Assembly (NCBI RefSeq): GCF_002042965.1
Contig: NZ_MZNT01000005.1
Location: forward strand, 1-64,000
Length of the DNA stretch: 64,000 nt
Direction of reading: 5' to 3'
Source: Paenibacillus sp. 32352
GTDB lineage: Bacteria > Bacillota > Bacilli > Paenibacillales > NBRC-103111
How positions within the stretch are numbered: position 1 is the stretch's first letter; each line of letters begins with the position of its first letter. The notes beneath the pieces are model-generated. The model worked only from the letters and a program-made list of their open reading frames with translations. It was not told the origin of the DNA and did no database searches. Below are positions 43,762 through 52,190 of this stretch, in pieces. Both the position numbers and the translations under genes were made by a program.

Positions 43762-43989
43762 TTATTCCTCCGTGTCCATCACGCCGTGTTTCGTCATGAC
43801 AACCGCTTTCCCGCGGATCTTCACCGCCGAGGTATGCGCGGTAAACTGGGCAATCATCACTTCACCCTTGTCCAGCTTTTCCGTGTGATGAAACTTGGTA
43901 TCTTGTCCCCGAGTCAATCCGATGACCTGAACCCCGTTTTCTTTCGCTTTTATAATAAAATAATCCGCTTGGTTTGGATTCTCTTCCAT
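43762..43989 (-). CDS. mtrB: Transcription attenuation protein MtrB (TRAP)
   Basis: 75 residues, the exact TRAP size. Eleven copies form a ring that binds tryptophan between subunits and wraps [29 protein letters not shown] and [14 protein letters not shown] are near-identical to B. subtilis TRAP, and the RNA-binding residues K38, K57 and R59 match its K37/K56/R58. The ATG at 43989 follows GGAAGGAAG. Target: the trpE leader at 33575-33636. In B. subtilis it follows folE (mtrA); no folE lies here. Confidence 0.97.
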   Translation of the reverse strand: MEENPNQADYFIIKAKENGVQVIGLTRGQDTKFHHTEKLDKGEVMIAQFTAHTSAVKIRGKAVVMTKHGVMDTEE

Positions 43990-44157
43990 CACGATCTTCC
44001 TTCCTGTCCTAACTATCTTACTAGTATGATGCAAAAAAATGTGAGCGATGTCAACTGGCAAGTACCGAAGCCGGTAAAATAGCCCCATAAAAGCGCAGCC
44101 TTGGCTTCGAAACGGATTCAGTCCTTTTGCGGGAAGCCCCGAAAATTTAAATGATAT

Positions 44158-44182
44158 AAAAAAAGCCGCCTAATCAGGCAGC
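44158..44182 (-). terminator. Terminator overlapping the PAP2 gene stop
   Basis: Stem GCTGCCT/AGGCGGC (44165-44171 with 44176-44182, one U-G) and T7 on the minus strand; the stop codon lies inside the stem. Confidence 0.85.
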
Positions 44183-45100
44183 CATAGTCTCTTTGTTATA
44201 CGATTTGTCTTGTTTGCCGCTATAGAAGCTCTTTATGCTGGCTGGCATCCACTTGGTTCCCAATCGAATCACAAGATCAGCCAGCTTCACAATGCCGTAG
44301 GCAAAGGCCATACCCGCGATAACATCCAGCACCCAATGAATCTGCAGATACATCGTGGAGAAAATAATCGATGCACAATAAGCGACCATCATATATTTGA
44401 AAATACGGTCCTTCTCCCGAAGGGCTAGCAGCAGCATCGCGAAGGAGATCGACGTATGCATGCTTGGGAAGCAGTTCATTACATTAACGAGAAGATCGTT
44501 CTCGGTCGCAAACGTCCTGCCCAGCAAATCGGGCTGTCCTTTTACCCACCATACTTCACGAAGCAAGATCAGGTTATAGAACGGCAAAATTAAAGGGAAC
44601 TGCATTAAATGCCCCGACAGCGCATAAGAGAGCATCTTCTTAATGCTTTTTGTCCAAAAGCTGCGCACGATACAAATCCATAAGGAGAGCACAAAACCGT
44701 AGTTATACACCCATACCATCAGGTGATCCAGCTTAACTCGATGAAACGCCCTTGCCCATGCCCCGTCATTGAACGGAATGCTGTTCATCATTTGATCCCA
44801 GTTCCAAGGATGGCGGTTGTTCTCGAACATCCAGTTCGCAATTTTCCACCAGATACCGTTACCGGATCCGTAAAAATAATAAAAGATGCCTAGCAGCGGC
44901 AAGCCAAATACAAAAAAACGTTTCCAATCGACATCGATTTGGTCTTTACGGACACCAAGCAAGCAGATTAGCAACAGGACCCAGCATGCGGTACTCCAGC
45001 CACCCTCAACCCCGATGCGCCATACCAAAAAAATGGAGACGATGATTCCATACATGGTCCAGTCATTGGCAGCAAGCCAACTTTGTGCTCTTTCTTTCAA
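44174..45100 (-). CDS. PAP2-superfamily membrane protein
   Basis: About 308 residues, six or more membrane helices. The phosphatase/phosphotransferase signature is present in NCFPSMHTSISFAMLLL (SxMHT His) and HWVLDVIAGMAFAYG (catalytic His with Asp). The long N-terminal part with GSGNGIWWKIANW and the overall form resemble the inositol phosphotransferase-like (Aur1/Ipt1) branch rather than small PgpB enzymes. Likely acts on a phospholipid or prenyl phosphate at the outer membrane face. TTG at 45100 suits the GGGGGA site; TTG at 45109 is closer to it. Confidence 0.82.
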   Translation of the reverse strand: MKERAQSWLAANDWTMYGIIVSIFLVWRIGVEGGWSTACWVLLLICLLGVRKDQIDVDWKRFFVFGLPLLGIFYYFYGSGNGIWWKIANWMFENNRHPWNWDQMMNSIPFNDGAWARAFHRVKLDHLMVWVYNYGFVLSLWICIVRSFWTKSIKKMLSYALSGHLMQFPLILPFYNLILLREVWWVKGQPDLLGRTFATENDLLVNVMNCFPSMHTSISFAMLLLALREKDRIFKYMMVAYCASIIFSTMYLQIHWVLDVIAGMAFAYGIVKLADLVIRLGTKWMPASIKSFYSGKQDKSYNKETMAA

Positions 45101-45237
45101 TTCCAGCAATCCCCCTCGTGCAAATTAACGCTGCTGAATCAACTTCACCCAGTATACCAAATTCGGTATCGTCTTGCTTCATGAAATTTTAAACATCGCT
45201 TTCAATATTGCGCTGAAGCATCTCATGGCATACAAAA

Positions 45238-45264
45238 GAAAAAGACACCGATTTGACGATGTCT
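45238..45264 (-). terminator. Terminator of the tRNA-Pro gene
   Basis: 8-bp stem (45243-45250 with 45257-45264, one G-U) followed by T5 on the minus strand, seven bases behind the tRNA. Confidence 0.85.
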
Positions 45265-45270
45265 CTTCCA

Positions 45271-45347
45271 TGGTCGGAGTAACACGATTCGAACGTGCGA
45301 CCTCACCCACCCCAAGGGTGCGCGCTACCAGGCTGCGCCATACCCCG
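45271..45347 (-). tRNA. tRNA-Pro (anticodon GGG)
   Basis: 77 bases with encoded CCA. Acceptor CGGGGTA/TACTCCG (one G-U), D arm with GCGCAGCCTGGTAGCGC, anticodon stem CACCC/GGGTG with loop TTGGGGT, so anticodon GGG reading CCC/CCU, and T arm with GTTCGAATC. It stands alone with its own promoter (45368-45397) and terminator, not in an rRNA cluster. Confidence 0.97.
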
Positions 45348-45367
45348 ATTATCGTTGAAACAGTTAT

Positions 45368-45397
45368 ATTATATGATGGGAAACCATTCCTTGTAAA
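45368..45397 (-). promoter_or_regulatory. Promoter of tRNA-Pro
   Basis: TTTACA (45392-45397), 18 bases, TATAAT (45368-45373) on the minus strand, placing the start about 14 bases before the mature tRNA. Confidence 0.75.
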
Positions 45398-45407
45398 GGT
45401 TTGATGT

Positions 45408-45440
45408 AAAAAAACATCTGAATCTTTTGGATTCAGATGT
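45408..45440 (-). terminator. Terminator behind the HU gene
   Basis: 11-bp perfect stem (45414-45424 with 45430-45440, ACATCTGAATC/GATTCAGATGT), five-base loop, T7 on the minus strand, 40 bases after the stop. Confidence 0.95.
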
Positions 45441-45479
45441 TTTGTATTGGCACTGCATTATGTACAGAAACAGCCATTC

Positions 45480-45752
45480 TTATTGAATAACGTCTTTCAA
45501 CGCTTTGCCAGGTTTGAATGCCGGGATTTTGCTGGATGGAATTTCGATCTCTTCGCCAGTTTGCGGGTTACGTCCTTTACGAGCGGAACGTTCACGAACT
45601 TCGAAGTTTCCGAATCCTACCAGCTGTACTTTATCCCCATTTTGAAGAGCCTCGGAAATAGCTTCAAAAACAGCCTCAACCGCTTTTGTCGCATCTTTCT
45701 TGGAAAGCTCGCTGGTTTCAGCAACCTTATTAATCAAATCGGATTTATTCAT
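45480..45752 (-). CDS. hup: DNA-binding protein HU
   Basis: 90 residues. Histone-like dimer that bends and compacts [15 protein letters not shown] start, [31 protein letters not shown] with the DNA-clasping beta arm, and [13 protein letters not shown] at the end are all standard. GGAGGTG seven bases before the ATG at 45752; an ATG three codons earlier overlaps that site. Placed next to spoIVA as in B. subtilis (hbs). Strong terminator behind. Confidence 0.98.
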   Translation of the reverse strand: MNKSDLINKVAETSELSKKDATKAVEAVFEAISEALQNGDKVQLVGFGNFEVRERSARKGRNPQTGEEIEIPSSKIPAFKPGKALKDVIQ

Positions 45753-45988
45753 GCCATTCACCTCCCCCCAAATAAGTATCCAAAACGAACTTCACAAGAA
45801 GAACTAATACCGCAAGTGAAAGACGGCAGCTAGGTGCTATGGCCGTTACTCTCGAATTTACGCCATTAGCCGTTTGTCTTATTACTTCCTTTGTTAACTG
45901 AAAAGTCAGAAATTATACATAAAACAAGCGAAATCCTTGTAAATCAAGACTATAGTAATACACCCATGACACTTTTTCAAGTGAAAAC

Positions 45989-46017
45989 AAAAAAATGCAC
46001 CCTGTGGAGTGCATTTT
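45989..46017 (-). terminator. Terminator behind spoIVA
   Basis: 8-bp stem AAATGCAC/GTGCATTT (45993-46000 with 46009-46016) and T7 on the minus strand, 23 bases after the spoIVA stop. Confidence 0.9.
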
Positions 46018-46039
46018 AACAACATTTCTGTAATCTATG

Positions 46040-47518
46040 TCACAAAATAATGGCAATAAGTCCACCGGAGCCCTCGTTAATGATGCGGCCCAGTGTTTCC
46101 TGCAGCTTATAGCGGGCATTGTCCGGCATCATGGACAACTTCCCTTGGATGCCTTCACGAACGATCGAATGCAGCGACCTGCCGAATATATCGGACTCCC
46201 ACATTTTGAGCGGGTTGTCCTCGAAGTCCTGCATCAGGTAGCGGACCAGCTCCTCACTCTGCTTCTCTGTACCGATGATCGGAGAGAACTCCGATTCCAC
46301 ATCGACACGAATCATATGAATCGATGGCGCTGTTGCTTTGAGCCGCACACCGAAGCGCGTGCCTTGACGGATCAGCTCAGGCTCTTCCAGGGCCATATCG
46401 GCAAGGGTAGGCGGAGCGATACCGTAGCCGGTCGTCTTCACCATCTCCAACGCTTCGGCAAAGTGGTCATATTCCCGCTTGGCATGGCTGAAATCCTGCA
46501 TGAGCTGGAGCAGGTGGTCTTTCCCCCGGATCTCGACGCCAACAACCTCCATCAAGATGCGGTCATACAGCTCATCTGGAGCATACAAATCAATTTCGGC
46601 CACACCTTGACCCATATTCATGCCGGCAAGGGCTGCTTTATCAATAAATTCATACTCTTCGAAGTGGCTGACGACCCTATCGACATCACGAAGTCTGCGA
46701 ATATCCTGAACAGTCTCCCTGACGGAATTTTCAAAATGGGAGCGCAGCCAGTGATTTTCCTCCAGCACCATGACCCAGCTAGGCAGATTGACGTTAACTT
46801 CGTGTACGGGGAATTCGTACAGCACTTCGCGGAGAACGGAAATCATATCGTCTTCGCTCATATTGGCTACACTCATGGCAACGACCGGGATGTCGTGCTG
46901 TGCTTGCAGCTCGTTTCTTAATTGCTGGGCCGCATCGCCGTTTGGTTTCGTGGAGTTCACGATAACAATGAACGGTTTGCCGACCTCCTTCAATTCAGAA
47001 ATAATTCTCGCTTCCGCGTCTACATACGATGCACGGGGAATTTCGGCAATGGAGCCGTCCGTTGTGATGACGACCCCCAAGGTCGCATGCTCCTGAATGA
47101 CCTTGCGTGTGCCAATCTCTGCCGCTTCCTGGAAAGGAATCGCTTCATCGAACCATGGCGTATTGATCATTCTCGGCCCGTTCTCATCCTCGTAGCCTTT
47201 AGCGCCTTCTACCACATAACCAACACAATCCACAAGACGAACATTGACATTCAGCCCTTCAGCAACGTGCAGCTGCACCGCATTATTCGGTACGAATTTC
47301 GGCTCCGTCGTCATAATGGTTCGGCCCGCAGCGCTTTGCGGAAGCTCATCCGTCGCCCGAATACGGTCTGCTTCATTCTGAATGTTAGGCAGAACGATCG
47401 ATTCCATAAAGCGCTTGATAAACGTTGATTTCCCCGTACGGACCGCTCCAACGACCCCCAGGTAAATATCCCCGCCAGTACGCTCTGCAATGTCCTTAAA
47501 GATATCCACTTTTTCCAA
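46040..47518 (-). CDS. spoIVA: Stage IV sporulation protein A
   Basis: 492 residues, the usual size. ATPase that polymerises on the forespore surface and forms the base of the spore coat. Walker A GAVRTGKSTF with K30, LVDCVGYVVEGAKGYED, TDGSIAEIPRASYVDAE and IVNSTKPNGDAAQQL mark the TRAFAC-like N-terminal domain; the C-terminal YKLQETLGRIINEGSGGLIAIIL is the membrane-targeting tail. TTG start with GGAGGG seven bases before. A sigma-E-like promoter lies at 47581-47608. Confidence 0.98.
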   Translation of the reverse strand: MEKVDIFKDIAERTGGDIYLGVVGAVRTGKSTFIKRFMESIVLPNIQNEADRIRATDELPQSAAGRTIMTTEPKFVPNNAVQLHVAEGLNVNVRLVDCVGYVVEGAKGYEDENGPRMINTPWFDEAIPFQEAAEIGTRKVIQEHATLGVVITTDGSIAEIPRASYVDAEARIISELKEVGKPFIVIVNSTKPNGDAAQQLRNELQAQHDIPVVAMSVANMSEDDMISVLREVLYEFPVHEVNVNLPSWVMVLEENHWLRSHFENSVRETVQDIRRLRDVDRVVSHFEEYEFIDKAALAGMNMGQGVAEIDLYAPDELYDRILMEVVGVEIRGKDHLLQLMQDFSHAKREYDHFAEALEMVKTTGYGIAPPTLADMALEEPELIRQGTRFGVRLKATAPSIHMIRVDVESEFSPIIGTEKQSEELVRYLMQDFEDNPLKMWESDIFGRSLHSIVREGIQGKLSMMPDNARYKLQETLGRIINEGSGGLIAIIL

Positions 47519-47580
47519 TGAGAATCCCTCCTACAGGTTGTTTAAGACGAAACTCGTACACATGCTTTTGGACTATTAAA

Positions 47581-47608
47581 AATATATGTACTAGCTAACA
47601 AAATATGA
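47581..47608 (-). promoter_or_regulatory. Sigma-E-like promoter of spoIVA
   Basis: Minus strand TCATATT (47602-47608) as -35, 13-base spacer, CATATATT (47581-47588) as -10; the sigma-E consensus, as I recall it, is near GHATATT and CATACAAT. One mismatch in the -10 and a spacer one base short. spoIVA is a sigma-E gene in Bacillus, which supports it. Confidence 0.5.
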
Positions 47609-47725
47609 TGAATCAGAATCATATTTTATTTTTGATCACTCCTTGCTGACCAACGGCATTCGTACCGCAGCTTAATCTCTATGAGAATATATGAACCGGA
47701 GGTTCCGGTTATTCTTTGGCATAAC

Positions 47726-47766
47726 AAAAAAAACTCTATTTCCCTTTAAGAAGGTTAATAGAGGTT
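47726..47766 (-). terminator. Terminator behind the yphF-like gene
   Basis: Stem AACCTCTATT/AATAGAGTT (47732-47740 with 47757-47766, bulged) with an inner AACCTT/AAGGG helix, and T8 on the minus strand. Confidence 0.8.
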
Positions 47767-47775
47767 GGGAAGCTA

Positions 47776-48513
47776 TTATTCAAGAACGGGCGTCGGTCTG
47801 CCCTCCATCCAACGATATGGACCGGTTCGGGCCGGCACGTAATACGATTCCTTCACAAGCAGCTCACGCAAATCCTGATTCACGTTCAAGCTGCTCTGCA
47901 GCGATTTCTTGTCGATCAGGCGCATCATTTCCTCCGAGTAGTCAATGCTGACCCTTCCTGCATCATCGATCATGAAAGGCAGCATCACCTGACGGGTATA
48001 CATACTGGTTGCCTGCATGGGCTTTTTGTTCATCTTGTCAAAGTCAATCCGGTAGAAGGAAGGAGCAACCGGTTCCCCTTTCGGCAGCTGGCCGTTGTTT
48101 TTGGATTTATAGTCGTCGACAAGCTTCTGGACTTCTACAGTCTGCTGAAATGAGGTTAAATCCATCATTTTCACCGTAGGCTTCGTCTCGACATCTACTA
48201 GAACATAGATTGCCGTACCGCCATTTTCAAACGCATTTCCCGGAATATTGCTGATCAAGCCTCTTTCTTTCAGCTTCTTGAAATCAACGGGATATTTCTC
48301 ATACAACGGCGTCATCTGATCGCTATTTTTGATAGGAAGCACGCCGGTTTTCGTATGAAATTGATCCACCGCATTCTGTACGACCACCACGAATTCTCCC
48401 GAAGCTATCTGGTTCTCCTTGCGCATCTCCTTCGGATACATGCAGCCCGATAGAACCGTACAAAGCATCACTACACACAGAATGATGCTTGACTTTCGTA
48501 AACGAATATTCAT
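47776..48513 (-). CDS. yphF: Lipoprotein, YphF-like
   Basis: 245 residues. Signal peptide with lipobox LSGC (cysteine at about 24), then a soluble domain with two related blocks that each begin near QFHTKTGVLPIKNSDQ and KSKNNGQLPKGEPVAPSFY, which suggests an internal duplication. Function unknown. Place next to spoIVA and size match B. subtilis yphF, which is the basis for the symbol. The gene is followed by a terminator, so it is not in one unit with spoIVA. Confidence 0.75.
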   Translation of the reverse strand: MNIRLRKSSIILCVVMLCTVLSGCMYPKEMRKENQIASGEFVVVVQNAVDQFHTKTGVLPIKNSDQMTPLYEKYPVDFKKLKERGLISNIPGNAFENGGTAIYVLVDVETKPTVKMMDLTSFQQTVEVQKLVDDYKSKNNGQLPKGEPVAPSFYRIDFDKMNKKPMQATSMYTRQVMLPFMIDDAGRVSIDYSEEMMRLIDKKSLQSSLNVNQDLRELLVKESYYVPARTGPYRWMEGRPTPVLE

Positions 48514-48516
48514 GAT

Positions 48517-48855
48517 TTATTCTTCCTCCTGCTGCCGCTCCAACTGTTTTCGTATAGCTGCCTTCAGCGGGTCTTCCGGGAGTGTAACGGTAACATCCCC
48601 TGTAACCTTAGCTTGACATGCTAACCGATAGCCTTGCTCATGCAAGCCGCCCAGCTTCAAGCTCTCATTCTGATTTAACGGAGCCAGCCCCGTGTCGCTG
48701 CCCTGAACAAGGACCTTACACATTAGACAGGCGGCTTTCCCTCCGCAGCGAGTACGTATGTGAACTCTGGCTCTGCGTGAGGCATCCAGCAGCGTCGTTC
48801 CCGCTCGCACGTCGATCGACTTGCCGTCCGGTAAAAACGTCACACGAGCTGTCAT
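48517..48855 (-). CDS. 2Fe-2S ferredoxin (C-x5-C-x2-C type)
   Basis: 112 residues. Electron carrier with cluster ligands C37, C43, C46 and C80 (RCGGKAACLMCKVLV ... GYRLACQAKV), spacing C-x5-C-x2-C-x33-C as in adrenodoxin/Isc-type ferredoxins. A charged C-terminal helix (LKAAIRKQLERQQEEE) follows the fold. Three bases before yphF, so probably co-transcribed. A second ferredoxin of different spacing is at 49511, with a nucleotidyltransferase-like gene between. Confidence 0.9.
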   Translation of the reverse strand: MTARVTFLPDGKSIDVRAGTTLLDASRRARVHIRTRCGGKAACLMCKVLVQGSDTGLAPLNQNESLKLGGLHEQGYRLACQAKVTGDVTVTLPEDPLKAAIRKQLERQQEEE

Positions 48856-48888
48856 CGTTTGTACTCCTTTATTCTTTTTCTTGTCAGC

Positions 48889-49476
48889 TTATCGTTGAAG
48901 CAGCCGATTTATTTGATGGACGATCTCTTCGTCGATATGATTTTGTTGAAGAAGCTCTTCGGCAATGGATGAAGAGCTTCCGATCCGCGTAGAGATAACC
49001 TTGGCGATCGGTTCGAACCGATCCGGCCGGTTTCTCAGCAGGTTAAAGATAAGCTCGTGCTCCAGCGGCATCAGCTTGACCGGGGCGAGCCCTTCATGGG
49101 TATTTAAAGTATACTTCATGGCATAACGGTCGAGCCAGGCGGCATTCACCTTGTAGAAGCTGTTCCGCATCGTCACTTCGAAGCCCCCGACCAATTCGAC
49201 CTTGATCCCATGAATGCTGTAATGGCTTAATAAGGAGTAGTAGACGGAAGAACGGTCCTCTACTTGCTCGTCGATGGAATATTCCGATAAAAGTCTGTGA
49301 ATGCTTCTAGCACCTTCTACATCGGCGTATACGTCCAAATCCTTCGGCGCTTCAGCTATCGGTACTCCTTGCATAAGCAATCCGCAGCTTCCTCCGACTA
49401 ACCAAGGCTGCTCTATGTCATGAAGCTGCATCTGAAGTGTTCTGAGCGCATTCCCCAGCTTGTCTATATAATCCAC
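48889..49476 (-). CDS. Nucleotidyltransferase-like protein
   Basis: 195 residues, soluble. N-terminal WLVGGSCGLLMQGVPIAEAPKDLDVYAD (26-53) shows the G-S/G-G and D-x-D pattern of the polymerase-beta nucleotidyltransferase fold (compare MNT/AbiEii-like proteins), and HGIKVELVGG gives a third acidic residue. The rest is helical. Reaction unknown; no toxin partner of the AbiEi or HEPN type is next to it. Lies between two ferredoxin genes. Confidence 0.7.
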   Translation of the reverse strand: MDYIDKLGNALRTLQMQLHDIEQPWLVGGSCGLLMQGVPIAEAPKDLDVYADVEGARSIHRLLSEYSIDEQVEDRSSVYYSLLSHYSIHGIKVELVGGFEVTMRNSFYKVNAAWLDRYAMKYTLNTHEGLAPVKLMPLEHELIFNLLRNRPDRFEPIAKVISTRIGSSSSIAEELLQQNHIDEEIVHQINRLLQR

Positions 49477-49510
49477 GGAAATTCCCCTTCTCGTTGGCGG
49501 TTATGCCCGA

Positions 49511-49804
49511 TTAGAAATAAGGCTTATAAACGACGGTAACAGGCCCGTCCTGCTTGACCATAGCCTGACAGCCTAACCGGTAGCCCGCATCGATCTCTTC
49601 CGGCTCCAGACGATCCAGCTCCGCATCGTTCGGCTCGTTCAGATACTCTCTTCCTTCCTTAACCAGGCAGCGGCATCGGGCACAAGTGCCTCTTGTGCAG
49701 GAGAAGGACCAGTCCACCTCATGCTTCATGGCCAAATCCAGTATAGTAAGGCCGCTATCATGCTCGACCTGCTTTTGCACTTTTCTGCCTACCAAAGTAA
49801 TCAT
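49511..49804 (-). CDS. 2Fe-2S ferredoxin (plant-type spacing)
   Basis: 97 residues. Cluster ligands C36, C41, C44 and C79 (SFSCTRGTCARCRCLV ... GYRLGCQAMV), the C-x4-C-x2-C spacing of plant-type ferredoxins, with an extra C46. Not a close copy of the ferredoxin at 48517. DSGLTILDLAMKHEVDW is the usual N-terminal half. Electron donor or acceptor not evident from the context. Confidence 0.9.
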   Translation of the reverse strand: MITLVGRKVQKQVEHDSGLTILDLAMKHEVDWSFSCTRGTCARCRCLVKEGREYLNEPNDAELDRLEPEEIDAGYRLGCQAMVKQDGPVTVVYKPYF

Positions 49805-49849
49805 CGTTCGAAACCCCCGTTATTCAGCTTGATTTTCGTTCTAGAAAGT

Positions 49850-50029
49850 CTACATCATGGAGACAAAAACATACAGCAAGATGGGAATAAACATCAGGAA
49901 CGCAATAACCGAAAGGACTCCGCGCAGGATCCCTCTGGTCTTCGTTCTAGCGAAGGTGATCAATAAGGAGGCAAGAACCATCAGCCCAATGGCAATAAAG
50001 GATGCCCACATTTTATCCATGGATGACAT
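49850..50029 (-). CDS. yphE: DUF2768 small membrane protein (YphE-like)
   Basis: About 59 residues with two membrane helices (MWASFIAIGLMVLASLLITFA and VLSVIAFLMFIPILLYVFV) linked by a basic turn TKTRGILRG. Matches DUF2768, found beside gpsA in sporulating bacilli. Function unknown. Start uncertain: ATG at 50029 lies 11 bases behind AGGGG, while TTG at 50038 is close to it. Confidence 0.75.
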   Translation of the reverse strand: MSSMDKMWASFIAIGLMVLASLLITFARTKTRGILRGVLSVIAFLMFIPILLYVFVSMM

Positions 50030-50151
50030 ACAATACAACGACCCCTAACCATCAATAATCATTATCCATTATGTACCTGCAAAATATTCTTTGCTATTAT
50101 AACATAAAAAAAGCACAAGCGCGCCGGACGGCCGCTCATGCCACGAAACTG

Positions 50152-50427
50152 TTATTTTTTCGATATTAATTTCATAAGCTGCTCTATCGTATTGCCGTTC
50201 TTGCTTCCTTGCACCGATTGAATGATCTCGTTAATCGTAGATTCGGAAACCGGTACATTCACCAGACTGGATACCTGCTTGATCAGCTGTCTTAATTGGG
50301 CTTCACTTTGCATTGTGGATGGTTTTACACCGCTAGCCAGCTTATATATATCTTTTTCGCTTATATTTTTGCCGGTTTTCTTCTTTACAGTGTTCAACAC
50401 ATCTTTAGGCGTTGTTTTATCGGCCAC
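50152..50427 (-). CDS. spoVIF: Stage VI sporulation protein F-like
   Basis: About 91 residues, helical. TVKKKTGKNISEKDIYKLASGV followed by LRQLIKQVSSLVNVPVSESTINEII is the SpoVIF family pattern. In B. subtilis the protein helps late coat assembly and GerE-dependent expression. GTG at 50427 has AAGGAGGG eight bases upstream, which fixes the start; an ATG 15 codons earlier lacks a site. Here it lies between yphE and gpsA rather than in an isolated locus. Confidence 0.85.
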   Translation of the reverse strand: MADKTTPKDVLNTVKKKTGKNISEKDIYKLASGVKPSTMQSEAQLRQLIKQVSSLVNVPVSESTINEIIQSVQGSKNGNTIEQLMKLISKK

Positions 50428-50521
50428 TTCCTGTCCCTCCTTAACCTCATAACTCCCTAAGGATCGGAGCATGATCTAAGGTATTGTATGAAGGAGGGAC
50501 ACTAACCGTGTAGGCGGGAAT

Positions 50522-51565
50522 CTAGCCGAACCATTTTGTTTGCACGGGCTTGGCTACTTCCTCCAGCTCGTGTGTTCTGCCTCTGCCCATAAGATCTTCA
50601 ACGGCGGCCTCGGGGGATTTCCCTTCAAACAGAACGGAATACAGCTCATCCGCAATCGGCATCGTCACCTGGTAATCACGTGAAAGCTTGTATGCCGCCT
50701 GCGTCGTCTTGACCCCTTCGACCACCATTCCCATTTGACGAAGCACATCTTCAAGCGGGTTGCCTTGGGCAAGCAAATAGCCCGCACGCCAATTGCGGCT
50801 GTGCTTACTGGTGCAGGTAACGACCAAGTCGCCCACGCCGGCCAGCCCGGCAAAAGTTAGCGGATTGCCGCCCATAGCCGTTCCTAGGCGCGATATTTCA
50901 GCCAGTCCCCGCGTAAGGAGTGCAGCCTTGGCGTTGTCTCCATAACCCAGCCCATCGGTAAGTCCCGCTCCCAATGCAATAATGTTCTTAAGCGCCCCTG
51001 CTACTTCAACACCGATTACATCGGGATTGGTATATACGCGAAAGCTGTTATTGATTAACAAATCTTGTGCGGCCTCCGCAGCTTGAGCATCCTCCGACGC
51101 CACCACGACCGTGGTCGGGCTTTGCTTGATAACCTCTTCCGCATGGCTCGGACCGGATAAAACAACGATCTTTGACGCGTCATAATGAGGCAGCTCATCG
51201 GCCAACACAGTAGACATTCGTTTGAGCGTTGATGCCTCAAAGCCTTTCGTCGCATGAATCAAGGTCGTTTCTTTTTTTAAAAACGGGCGCATCTGCGACG
51301 CTACCTCCCGCATCGCGGCCGAAGGAGCAACCACAATAACAGCGTCGGCTTCACTTACAGCTTGTTCCATTGAAGCTGTCGCATGTATGCGGGGTGACAA
51401 CATGGCATCATTCAAAAACCGTCGATTCCGGTGCTCCGTATTAATTTCCGTTACCTGCTGTTCGTTGCGGGTCCACAGCATGACATCCATTTCGTTCTCC
51501 GCCAAAACCGAAGCAATCGCTGTCCCCCAGCTTCCTGCAACCAGTACGGATACTTTTTTGGCCAT
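50522..51565 (-). CDS. gpsA: Glycerol-3-phosphate dehydrogenase GpsA
   Basis: 347 residues. NAD(P)-dependent reduction of dihydroxyacetone phosphate to glycerol-3-phosphate for phospholipids. VLVAGSWGTAIASVLAEN is the dinucleotide fold; ATKGFE, VLSGPSHAEEV, EVAGALKNIIALGAGLTDGLGYGDNAKAALLTRGLAE are diagnostic. It feeds PlsY, whose gene is 18 bases upstream. GGAGGTG before the ATG. Confidence 0.98.
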   Translation of the reverse strand: MAKKVSVLVAGSWGTAIASVLAENEMDVMLWTRNEQQVTEINTEHRNRRFLNDAMLSPRIHATASMEQAVSEADAVIVVAPSAAMREVASQMRPFLKKETTLIHATKGFEASTLKRMSTVLADELPHYDASKIVVLSGPSHAEEVIKQSPTTVVVASEDAQAAEAAQDLLINNSFRVYTNPDVIGVEVAGALKNIIALGAGLTDGLGYGDNAKAALLTRGLAEISRLGTAMGGNPLTFAGLAGVGDLVVTCTSKHSRNWRAGYLLAQGNPLEDVLRQMGMVVEGVKTTQAAYKLSRDYQVTMPIADELYSVLFEGKSPEAAVEDLMGRGRTHELEEVAKPVQTKWFG

Positions 51566-51583
51566 GAGCCCACACCTCCGGAT

Positions 51584-52177
51584 TTATTTTTTGGAGCCGA
51601 GTTTGTTCTCCTGTCCTTTGATCAATTTCACAATATTGGTACGGTGACGCACCCAAGCGAACACGAATACGAATAAGCTTAACCAGAAGATTTCAATCGG
51701 TTCCCGCATAAACCAGATAAATAAAGGTAAGAGAGCGGTAAACAACAGAGAACCGAGTGAAACATAACGGGTTAAAGCAATCGCCAATATACATACGATT
51801 CCGGCATATACAACGGCCAGGGGAGCCAGTGTTATCATAACGCCAATGGTTGTGGCGATCCCTTTCCCGCCGCGAAAGCCAAAGTAGATCGGCCAATTAT
51901 GCCCCGAAATGGCGGCCAGCCCGCACAGCACCTCAATCAGCACGTCTCCTTGTCCCAGCCATCGTCCTACAAGAACGGCGGCAACCCCCTTTAACGCATC
52001 CAGAATGAGTACCGTTATAGCGGGCCCTACGCCGAGTACCCTGAGCGTATTGGTAGCCCCGGCGTTGCCGCTTCCGTGATTTCGAATGTCAATTCCTTTC
52101 AGTATCTTCCCCGCCAGAAAACTAAAGCTGATCGACCCTAACAAATATGCGATTATAATGGATATTACGGATAGCAC
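51584..52177 (-). CDS. plsY: Glycerol-3-phosphate acyltransferase PlsY
   Basis: 197 residues, five membrane helices. Transfers the acyl group from acyl-phosphate to glycerol-3-phosphate. The three family motifs are present: GSISFSFLAGKIL, GSGNAGATNTLRVLG, and GGKGIATTIGV. GTG start. With gpsA and, further on, plsC (58058) the window holds three steps to phosphatidate. Confidence 0.97.
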   Translation of the reverse strand: MLSVISIIIAYLLGSISFSFLAGKILKGIDIRNHGSGNAGATNTLRVLGVGPAITVLILDALKGVAAVLVGRWLGQGDVLIEVLCGLAAISGHNWPIYFGFRGGKGIATTIGVMITLAPLAVVYAGIVCILAIALTRYVSLGSLLFTALLPLFIWFMREPIEIFWLSLFVFVFAWVRHRTNIVKLIKGQENKLGSKK

Positions 52178-52190
52178 TGCTTATCTCTCC

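Noticed and set aside
48889-49476. Toxin-antitoxin system built on the nucleotidyltransferase-like gene
   Set aside because: Neighbours are ferredoxins; no HEPN or AbiEi-type partner is present.
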